Positions 12,197-21,034 of a DNA stretch of 64,000 bases are shown here, in pieces (within the stretch, counting starts at the first letter, position 1; every line of letters starts with the position of its first letter). The DNA comes from Girardinichthys multiradiatus. Taxonomy: Eukaryota > Chordata > Actinopteri > Cyprinodontiformes > Goodeidae. The DNA lies in NCBI RefSeq assembly GCF_021462225.1, contig NC_061816.1, positions 9,015,390-9,079,389 of the forward strand, read 5' to 3'. The notes below the pieces were generated by a model. That model was not told where the DNA came from, did no database searches, and saw only the letters and a program-made list of their open reading frames with translations. The position numbers were made by a program, and so were the translations under genes.

Positions 12197-12574
12197 TATA
12201 GTGTGATATGTACAACCTAGATACTTTTTCTAGTCGACTGCTTGTTTGGCCAAGTGTGTAGAGGCGCTGTGCTTGGGTCTTCAACCACTGCCTTCACTTT
12301 CATCAACAAAACTCCTGTGTCCATGTTTACATCATACAGCTGGAGGCTGTACATCAAAGTATAGTTTTTAACACTCTCAGGATAAACTATTTTAGTGTGA
12401 ATATGGCTGAAACAGTAATGATCTGGCATCTTTATATCTGCCCCCAAAACAATTCATTGGTCTTTGTGACATTCAGCTGCAAGACATTTTCACAAAACCC
12501 TTGGACCAAATTGTCAATTTCCTGTTGGTATCGAGGCAGAGCATCAAAGCCAGTGATGTGAGCTAAAACATGAT

Positions 12575-12775
12575 TCATTGAGACACTGATCAAGAATGAT
12601 CATCTCTGCTATGTTCCTGCTCTGTTACCTTCTGCTACAACTAATCTATCCACTAGAGGGAGCCCAGATACTTTCACATGTTCTTCAAACTTGATGAAAT
12701 AACTGCATTCAGAGTTATTGACTACTTTGTCAAGTCTTTGAATAAAGAAATATCAGTCTGTGTTTTTCTTTTCTT
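12575..12775 (+). repeat. Direct repeat, copy 1 (partner 14815-14945)
   Basis: ACACTGATCAAGAATGATCA and the following TACCTTCTGCT, TTTGTCAA and AAGAAAT segments recur in the same order at 14815-14945. This suggests an old local duplication on a scale of about 2.2 kb. Confidence 0.5.
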
Positions 12776-13730
12776 CAAATTGTTTTAAGAAGCAACGCCC
12801 AGCTTTCTGACTCAACAAAATTTATTAAGAATTACAGAGTAAAGAAACCAAACACCAGTATGACTTCAATGTGTGAGAACATAATAGGAGAGAAGGGAAG
12901 GGAATAAATCTCAGACAGTGTGGTATTAAAGTCACTGGTGACCTTGTCAGCCTCACTGTAAAAATAAAAGTCCCACAAAAATAATTATAGACATGCCTGA
13001 GCAAACAGCTCAGTATGATAAGCTGAAGTACTGACAACCTTCAGTGTCCTAGTTCAAGTCCCCAACTGTCCATAGAGCTTTTATCAATAGATCTTCAGCA
13101 TAAATTATGTTAAGATAGTTCAAACCTTCAGACATTTTTCTCTAATTTTATCAATGGATTCAACTTGACATCAGTTAGTAAAGTTGAAAGAAAAGTTACA
13201 TCAGCTGAAGAACCACCTGCTGTCAACTTCAACCATCAGATTGAGACAATAGGTCAGAGGTCATGACTTAAAGGATTTAGTAGACAACAGCATAGTGTCT
13301 GGTTGGATAGCTCAAGGTGTTTGTTCAGAGATCAGCAACAAGGAAGTCATGAGATCAAGACTGAGATGTTCCTTGTTTTAAAAAAATAAAACCAAACAAT
13401 TTGAGAGAAATTTGAACAACATTTCAAAGAGTTTACTCAGAGCGAGTCAATAAGTCAACATGACAGACCATAAGATGGCAATGAAAGAAAGTCTGGTTTC
13501 AACTTCTCATCAGGCACCATTTAGGAGCTGATTTCTTGTGAAGAACCTCATAGGTTATATTTTGAGGAGTTCAGGGTTCAAACTGAAAAGTTGAAAAGCA
13601 CCAAGAGAAGAGAGCTAAGAAGGGAGTGGACCCGATGGTGTGGAGGAACTGTCTGTGACCAGAAGATGCCAGTGGTGGAGTTCCTGGGTTCAAGTCCTGC
13701 CTGAGACGACCTGGAGAGAAGATCTAGACC

Positions 13731-14429
13731 TGCTGCAGAGAGTGGGTGAGGGGGCCGTGTCCCCTCCCCGGATAATCAGGAGGTAAATGGAGGAGGTTAT
13801 GATTTTCTAAACAACACAAGCTCAATATTTTATTGCACATGTTGGATCTTCTCCACTGCTTGGACTTCTTCGCATTAAGTCAAACTAAACTTTGATACCA
13901 GTGACTTTAAAACTGAAACTGTATTAAACTCACTGGGAATGTAGAGTTCTACTGGGAGAACAACAGGAGAAACTTTGGACCTGAGTAGAACCTGTAGCTG
14001 CTGCTTTCTTTCTTCAGCTTCTGGATCTTCTCAAACAAAACGCATTTAAAGTTGAATTCAGATTAAACTTTCTTACATAGAAACTCTAAAACAGATCATC
14101 CAGATTGGTTCAACAGCAACATCTGATCTGAGTTTCAGCAGAAACTTATAAAACATCTCAGCATCAGCATCTGGAGAACAACATGCTAAATTCAGCTAAA
14201 CTGCTGAAAGAAGTTCAACCAACCTTCAGAAACTCAACATCTCAGCTGAACTCAAGTCTCTGAAGACAGTCAAACATCTTCAAGCAGTTCAAACCAGTTA
14301 GCATGTTCTGCTCCACATGCTAACACCAACATGTTGTGAAAGTTCTTCAGCAAACAGATCAAACTCCAAAGCTGACTAGAAGAACCTTGGATCTAAATGA
14401 CCTCAGTTAGTGTCTCAATGCAACAAACT
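13731..14429. other. Spacer downstream of the micro-ORF unit
   Basis: No gene recognised. A short minus-strand frame near 13960-14045 (FEKIQKLKKESSS) has no upstream ATG or domain that I recognise. Confidence 0.3.
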
Positions 14430-14435
14430 TTTATT
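14430..14435 (-). terminator. Poly(A) signal AATAAA of the micro-ORF unit, copy 1
   Basis: AATAAA on the minus strand overlaps the stop codon of the candidate micro-ORF. In copy 2 the same site is AATGAA. Confidence 0.4.
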
Positions 14436-14647
14436 TGAATCCAACATTTAAACCAATCTCATTGAGCTCATCCAGAAGCTGGAGAACCAAAGCAGCAGTT
14501 TCAGGTCTCCTCACATCTAAACCTTCTCCTCTTCCTCACCATCTGAGCTCCACATTCACAGTCACATTAATACAGCTACAGATTTAAAGTCACTGATTGA
14601 AATCAAAGTATAGTTACCCAAATGTTGGCTCCATGTGCTTCCTCCAT
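14431..14647 (-). CDS. Candidate two-exon micro-ORF (25 codons), copy 1; function unknown
   Basis: Minus strand: ATG at 14647, ten codons (MEEAHGANIW) to 14618, a possible donor GTAAC (weak at +5), a 139-bp intron, a CTCCAG acceptor, then exon 14478-14431 reading LLDELNEIGLNVGFK and TAA. That TAA lies within AATAAA (14430-14435), a poly(A) signal. A TATAAAAGG box is about 60 bp upstream. The copy at 27786-28003 keeps the ATG, both splice sites and the frame. The three coding differences are one Asp/Glu change, one synonymous change and TAA/TGA, against about eleven in the intron. No family is recognised. Alternatives are a non-coding transcript or an LTR-like unit, since a TATA box and poly(A) signal this close also fit a solo LTR. 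Confidence 0.3.
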
Positions 14648-14704
14648 CCAGACCAGCTCAGGTGAAAGGTCAGACTGTCAAACAGGAAGTGACAGCTTCC
14701 ACTT

Positions 14705-14713
14705 CCTTTTATA
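14705..14713 (-). promoter_or_regulatory. TATA box of the micro-ORF unit, copy 1
   Basis: TATAAAAGG on the minus strand, preceded by CTCCGCCC and followed by inverted GGAAGTG/CACTTCC pairs resembling ETS-type sites. Conserved in the copy at 28061-28069. Confidence 0.5.
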
Positions 14714-14814
14714 GGGCGGAGCCAGGCAGACTCCACTATCAGGGCTGGATATCTGGACTGTCCACAGATCACAAACTGGAGAAAGGACAGAAACACAGAA
14801 AAAACATCTGATTT

Positions 14815-14945
14815 ATAGAGACACTGATCAAGAATGATCATCTCTCTGCAATGTACCAGCTCAGTTACCTTCTGCTGAAATTACAGCAATCAGTGTTATT
14901 TGATAACTTTGTCAAAAAGTTCAAAAAAGAAATGTTCTTTCATGG
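14815..14945 (+). repeat. Direct repeat, copy 2 (partner 12575-12775)
   Basis: Same block as 12575-12775 with a shorter middle. It lies just upstream (minus-strand sense) of the TATA unit at 14705-14713. Confidence 0.5.
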
Positions 14946-14999
14946 ATAAAATAATCTGCACCAACCTGAAGTTCCCCTGCCTCAGCTTTTCTTTGTGAA

Positions 15000-15970
15000 G
15001 ATGCTGACATTAACTATGGATTTGAAGTATAAGAAAAGATCCTGGACAGAAACAGTGAGATACCTCAGGGACTGCAGCTGTACCTCGTTATTATGGTTTA
15101 GAACAGCATTAAGACTTTATTATTGCTTTTTAAATCTATATTTTTTGGCACAGAGAGAGGATAAACACACTTCAGAACATAGAACAAAGTGACAGAATAC
15201 TTGTTCTGTAAAATAAAGCATTATTAAACTTCTTTCCCAACACAGTTGCATAATTTAGACGACTATATTAGTAAAGCTGCTAGTTTAATACTAGTAAGAC
15301 ATTTAAAATGTAAATACGTCTGGATCTGTATGGTTGGATGAACCTCTGCATGAAGCCACTAAATTCCTGCTTCGACAAAATTTAGATAGAAATTGCATCA
15401 TCATCATAAACCAAATTTTGTCTATTTATTGGAACTGAAAAACCTTTATTTGGCAAAATATTGGTATTTAATAAAGAATGTAATGTATTAATTAGATTTT
15501 TTTTTCATCATATCCCATCACAAATGTATACATTATACAGGTACAAACTGCTGATGAAACAGAATAACAAGTCTAAATATGAAAGGTTTTTGTTTGAATA
15601 TTTTTATTAAAATCTCACATTTATATTACAATATTTTGTGATTAAAAATGTTTTGGGGAAATAAAGAAAACAGACACATTTATGAAGTTAAAATAAATCA
15701 ACTTGTGGGTGCAATTCAGCATAAACACAATCATGCTGAAATGTCTGAAAAATAAGCTAAGATTTCATCTTTAAAGGACTAAGATTAATTTTCATTCATG
15801 AAACAGAAACAGATTATATTCATCAATTTGAACATATTTTGGTGAGTGAAAAGAAGAGACTTGCACAGACTGAATTATTGGTTTAAATAGTTTTTCTCTC
15901 AGTAAAGAGGCTGTTTTTGCAAAATTTTATGAGTAAAGCCATTTTATTTTTACTTTCTGCTCTTTCTGCT
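15000..15970. other. 3' flank of the first NLR gene
   Basis: AT-rich sequence downstream of the B30.2 stop codon. A 65-codon plus-strand frame at 14995-15192 has no recognisable domain. Confidence 0.35.
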
Positions 15971-15974
15971 CAAT

Positions 15975-16498
15975 TCAACACAGAAACACCGAGGAACCAG
16001 GAGACCAGACTGCAAATCCAACATAGAAGGCCTCAGTGAATGTGGTGTTGAAGGTGTGGAGGTGGATCAGTGAGTCAGAGGAAACTCTGTAGAAGGACAG
16101 GATGCCAGCAGGACAATCCACATACGCTGCTACTCTGTTAGAGACGGAGGAGGAGGAGGTGGGTGTTCCTCTGTTATTGTGACAGATAGAGTATCGATCC
16201 TCAGAGCAGTGTAGACTCCAGGATTGATCATTCCACCCAAGCACACAGTCATCATTGCATCCCTTCCTGCATATTCCTCTGTAACGTACTGATATAAAAA
16301 CTCCTCCCTCCCACTCTACCTCCCAGTAACAGCGACCAGTCAGACCACCACTACACAGCAGCTGAGGCCACTCATCGAATCTGTCTGGATGTTGATGATA
16401 TGCCTGAAGCTCCTCCACATGTGTCACCTTCCTGTTGTCTTCAGACAGTTGGAGTCTTCTGTTCTCTGTGTTTGTGTCGATTGTGAGCTGACAGGAGT
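15975..16498 (-). CDS. B30.2 (PRY-SPRY) terminal exon of the first NLR
   Basis: The acceptor CCATCAG lies just upstream of 16498. The exon reads CQLTIDTNTENRRLQLSEDN (PRY part), then YWEVEW, VLGWNDQSWSL, GILSFYRVSSDSLIHLHTF and the C-terminal SVFLC before TGA. This is a complete single-exon B30.2 domain of about 174 residues, the usual ligand-binding tail of fish NLR-C and TRIM proteins. The preceding 44-bp exon (16690-16647, EPAGIRWLKPGLRK) is the standard linker of this gene type. Confidence 0.9.
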
Positions 16499-19400
16499 CT
16501 GATGGAGAGAACAAACACAATCCAGCTGCAGTTATTGATCAATTATTGACACTTTGATGATGACTCCTGAATGAGTGATGGACAGTTTGAAGATGGTTGA
16601 ATGTGAGCTATTTTGTTGTCATGAATCAAATGAAAAACATACTTACACTTCCTCAGACCTGGTTTCAACCATCGGATTCCAGCAGGCTCTCTGAAAGGAG
16701 GGGAGTCAGACCATCAGGCTCTTTCTGCAACAAACATGTATATTATATGGCTCTCATACATAGATTGTTCCTTTAAAAAATATTTTTTAGGCACTAGTGG
16801 CCTTTATTTTTCTAACTTTTTCCCGAAAGTGAGCTGACGGGAAATTAGTTGGAGATGCAGCAAACGTAAACAGGCTGGAACTCAAACCCGTGACAGCTGT
16901 GTCGAGGACTCCGTACAAGAGTTGTGCCCTTTACTGCGGGGCCAACTGTGGTGCCCATTGTTCTTTACAGATAAAGGATCATTTCATCATCTGGACACAT
17001 CTCCTATATTAAAGAAGCTGTAAATTCCTGACATTGCCAAGTTTAAGCATAAATCTAATTTCCTTGTCAGCAGCGAACCAAACCTAAAACGTTGATCCAA
17101 AATGTGTGACCTATCTTAAGCACATGCATGTACGTGAGTTATTAGTGGATTACAGACAAAACAATGGATAACCATCTTGAGAAATATAAAAATTAACCTA
17201 TAATAAAGCACCATTTTGCAGGCATATCAAAGACACACTTCAGATAGTTTGATAACTTCTGACCTGAAAATTTCAAGCATAAAATTGAGGTTTGTCAGCA
17301 GAACATCCACTGAGCTGGACTTTGTAACATCAGTCAGGATCTCCATTTTGTGGAAGTCCAGTGAAAGTCGACTCTCATCCAGACCATCAAATATGAACAG
17401 AACCTGGAACTGTTCAAAATTGCTAATTCCTTTTATTTCATTAAAGAAGTGATGAACAAGTTCCACCAAGCTGAACTTTTTCTCTTTCAGCAGACTCAAC
17501 TCTCTGAAGGTGAATGGAAATATGAACTGGATGTTCTGGTTAGCTTTGTCTTCAGCCCAGTCCAGAGTAAACTTCTTTGTTAAGACTGTTTTCCCAATGC
17601 CAGCCACACCCTTTGTCATCACTGTTCTGATTGGTTGATCTCTTCCAGGTGAGAGTTTAAAGATGTCTTCTTGTCTGATTGTTGTTTCTGGCCTGTCTGG
17701 TGACCTGGAAGCTGTTTCAATCTGTCTGACCTCATGTTCTCGGTTGACCTCTCCAGTCCCTCCCTCTGTGATGTAGAGCTCCGTGTAGATCTGGTTCAGT
17801 AGGGTTGGACGTCCTGCTTTAGCAATCCCCTCAAACATACACTGGTACCTCTTCTTCAGACCAGATTTAAGTTTACGATGACAAAGTGCAGCAAAAAGTT
17901 CTTAATCAGGACAAAGAACAAGATTTTGTATTGAAACAATATGTTTCTCCTAAAAGAAAAGGACTTCAATAACAAAACAATCTTTTCATTCACTGGGTAA
18001 ATGCATCACTGATCTAGCTAAATAAATCTCTTACTGCTTTGCAGACAGTCAGCCATGTTGCCTTGTTTCATCCTTCTTAGGAAATACAATGTGATCTTCT
18101 CAAATGCCTCTCTGCTGCTCCTCCTCTGCTCTTCATCTTCATCCTCCAGCCTCTCCTCACTCTCCACCGGACTCATTGAAAATTCTGGGTAATCAAAACT
18201 CAAAACCTTCTGGATTTGTCGTAGTTCCTTCTTCACAAAAGTCACAATGTTGTCCTCCAGCAGCTGGAACAGAACAATATAACACATCTGACTAATCATA
18301 GAACCAATAAACAGATCCATGTTGTGTAGACTGGTTTCAGCAGGTAGTTGTTGTACATATACAGACCATAAATATGGAGTCCATCTGTGTTTGATACTGA
18401 TTGGTTGACTGGCCACTGGGGATGTTCTGTTGGTCCACTCTTAAAAATTGAAGTAATCATTAAAATAGTTTTCAGTAAAACCTTAGGATGCTGTGGTTAT
18501 CACATTACAATTCAAAATTTTAGAGATTTACAGACTTTATGACCAATCTGTGTAGTAGATAAAGATAAGACAAATTAACATTTGTTATCCAGATTCATAC
18601 TGACAATAGTGCTAGCAATGTATCCCAAAATCATCTGTGAACTTTGCAAACTATGAGACAAGCTAGGGCTGGGGCCTGTTTCATTAATGTACTGGTACCA
18701 AGATACTTGGGCCAGAGTTTGATGCCCCCTTTTGCAATATCAGACCAACGCATTATGTCTTGGACATTTGGGTGAAGAGGACAGTGATGTCAACTGAATG
18801 TGACCTGCTAGTGTGTTAGATCTGGTGGCAGAGGAGGCTGCCACACAGACATTGTGTGGTAGTTGAAACGCTCCCCAGTAGCAGGGCACCAGGAATGGAC
18901 AAAGGTTTTGGACTCAAACTTTAGACTATATACGAGCAATGTGGCTTCGATCCTGACTGTGTAACAGTGGGCTTACAGTATGTTACACTAAGTGGGGGTC
19001 ATGAGAGTTTGGTTGTCCGGTTTACATGTCACCACAATCATGGTGGCATGTAAACCGTGAACCAGTTGTTTTTATTCAGTGAGTGTGACAGGTGCACCAA
19101 GAGCCACATTAGCTTTTTGCCAAATGAAGATGAGCTACAACCCACATCAAGCAGTGGCAGAAATCTTAGAAAATCAAGCAGAGTCACTGCAGCTACAAAT
19201 TATGTTTGATTTCTGTTTCTTTTATCCCAGTACTGAGTGCATCCAAAGCCATCTTCTTCTTCTCTTCCTCTCCTCAAATTTTCAGAGCATGACTCTAATC
19301 ATAAGAGCAATAACACTGCAAGAATGTTTGCTGGAAATTTCTCCAGCAGCTCCCACATTGTAAATTCTGACATCGTAAATCAAGCAATGTGATTGAAGTT

Positions 19401-21034
19401 ACCATTAACAAATCATATAAAATTTGTAAAATCACAAAGCCTGTGCCAGGCTTTAGATACATGTTATACAATAATTTGCATTGAATCTGAGGGGCGATGC
19501 TACAAGTCTAACAGTTTGATCCATTTTGTGTAGATGTTTTGCTCAAGGCATCTGCACCAGATTTGTGCTGTAAATTGCATTATTAAATCCAGACCAAAAA
19601 CCTCAAGTCCAACAGATCTGAGCAATGTGCACCAAATACTGCATCAGGCTCCTCTCTTCAGGCAAAACACACCAAGTGCAAAAGGGATCAACAAAGGGAA
19701 AAACATATATCCAGGAGCAAGGCCCTTAACATTTTAAGAGCAGTTGACTGAATCATAGAGAAGTTATGCTTTGAAAAGTGCTCTTAATCAGTAAGTGATG
19801 CCGACGTTTTTAAGGCACACTTTAGACTGTAAAAGGTTAAAGTTTCTTTAACAGACTCTTTTAAAGATTAAAAGCTTTGACTGATAAATATCAGGGTATA
19901 ACGTTTATTTGTTTGGGCAACACAATTACTAAGTTTCTGAGGGAAACTAATTACAGAAATATTACATCAAGCACCATGGAAAGAAAGGATCAGTTAAAAA
20001 TGTGGCATCTTTGAAATGTTTGTAGTAAATCCAGCTACCCTGAAGTATTGAACCAGGGGGTGATCCGTACTTTGACAGAACATGATAGCCAAGGACATGA
20101 AGCGCCAAGTAAGACATTCAGAATCATAGACATATAATCTGGTAAAGAGTCTGACTCCTTCTGGTCTCATTTTCAAAGGAGATCAACAACACAGTAAGAG
20201 GTGGGAGAGAGACAACCAAACAAGCAACTCAGAAACACTCCAGGATCATGTGACTGTAAGCCAACATCATATTCAAGCTCTGATCTATGATTGTGATGTA
20301 TAATTCAGATCTCATCACAACTCTTGTATTATTACATATATGATTTTAAATGCTCAAGATTACTTTCGGCTCACCTTTGTTTTATATTAACTTCCTATTA
20401 TTCATTAATTAGAGAATGTTTCTCTGTAAAAATACCCATTAAGGACACAAGTAACTGTTCATATAACAGCTAACATGCTGTGTTTCACAGTAATTCATGT
20501 TGAGTTTGAACTAACTAGAGAAAGTCAGTGTTTTCAGAGTAAAAGATGTTGACTTACTCTGATTTAGAGGCAGGCTGTCTCTTAAAGTTGACCAGTGGGT
20601 GATCATTTGACCAGTTGCTCTTGAAGGACACACGACCACATCCAGGCTCAGAAGTGTAAGATCTTTCTCGGATCCTAAAAATGACTTCATCATGAATTTC
20701 TTTTGGTATGTCCTGGATAGTTAAGTTTAGTTAAATGTTCCAATTAGTCAAATCGGTAAAATGTAAACGTACTCTTGTCTCAAAGCAAAATGGGCTCTAA
20801 AGTTGCTGAATGGGTTGTCCTTTGACCCACTGCTCTTAAAGGACACACAGCTGGGTTCTGGTTCCAGTAGTTTCCTGTGAATAAAGATGGTTTGGTGATG
20901 TGAGTGCTGAGCTCTGATAGGAGAAGAGTCCTGGACAGCTAGAAATGGTGATCTCACCTCAGGTTCTCATGTTTTTCACACAAAGTGGCTTTAGTGGGAG
21001 GGAGTCTGTCCTTTCTGTCCTCACACTGATCCAT
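15975..21034 (-). CDS. NLRC3-like NLR lacking LRRs: FISNA - partial NACHT - B30.2 (8 exons, 600 codons)
   Basis: Cytosolic nucleotide-binding immune sensor of the fish NLR-C type. Exons read on the minus strand: 21034-20958 (start MDQCEDRKDRLPPTKATL), 20874-20773, 20674-20558 (tandem EPxCVSFKS-type repeats), 18439-18367, 18263-18035, 17900-17264 (FISNA and NACHT), 16690-16647 and 16498-15975 (B30.2). Every join has GT/AG ends and compatible phase; lengths sum to 1803 nt, 600 codons plus stop. NACHT keeps Walker A GVAGIGKT (about residues 297-304) and Walker B LFIFDGLDE (367-375) but breaks off after LLTNL, where a deletion has fused it to what looks like an LRR-exon end (LEIFR plus donor). 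Sensor 1, winged helix and all LRRs are absent. It could be a functional compact NLR or a decaying gene kept open by chance. Confidence 0.75.
16770..16965 (-). repeat. tRNA-derived SINE (minus strand) in an NLR intron
   Basis: Read on the minus strand: a tRNA-like head with box B-type GGGTTTGAGTTCC, a TTTGCTGCATCTCC segment, and a tail AATAAAGGCCACTAGTGCC followed by an A/T-rich run. It lies between the truncated NACHT exon and the linker exon. It resembles the SINE at 48700-48903. Confidence 0.7.
17264..17900 (-). CDS. FISNA-NACHT exon of the first NLR, truncated
   Basis: It opens after ATTAAG at 17906-17901 and reads KLKSGLKKRYQCMFEGIAKA and RPTLLNQIYTELYITEG (FISNA), then NACHT with GVAGIGKT and FIFDGLDE. 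At 637 bp it is about one third of the matching exon of the second NLR (1792 bp at 35357-37148). Homology to that exon ends after LLTNL near 17290. The last codons (FMLEIFR) resemble an LRR-exon 3' end, followed by donor GTCAGA at 17263. Confidence 0.85.
18440..20557 (-). other. Large intron of the first NLR
   Basis: No exon of the usual N-terminal repeat type was found between 20558 and 18439. It contains the inverted repeat at 19018-19057; other open frames lack motifs. Confidence 0.45.
19018..19057. repeat. Inverted repeat, 17-bp arms with 6-bp loop
   Basis: CGGTTTACATGTCACCA and TGGTGGCATGTAAACCG are reverse complements except for one position, separated by CAATCA. Confidence 0.75.

Larger units (their letters stand above)
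10040..13730 (+). repeat. Degenerate series of tRNA-like repeat units (interrupted by a Tc1 element)
   Basis: At least six plus-strand blocks combine a box A-like motif and a box B-like motif about 40-60 bp apart: near 10090 (TTGGCCATGTGG / GGTTCAATTCC), 10455 (TTGGCCAAGTGG / GGTTCAAACCC), 12247 (TTGGCCAAGTGT / degenerate), 13008 (CAGCTCAGTATG / GTTCAAGTCCC), 13307 (ATAGCTCAAGG / degenerate) and 13640 (degenerate / GGTTCAAGTCC). Blocks at 10425 and 12205 also share a GTACAACCTRGAT lead-in, so they are copies of one longer unit. None folds convincingly as a functional tRNA by eye. Confidence 0.45.

Noticed and set aside
17227..17263. Reading the first NLR as ending at the stop codon near 17227
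   Set aside because: A good donor (GTCAGA at 17263) lies before it, and splicing from it gives a continuous frame into the linker and B30.2 exons, so the stop is probably intronic.
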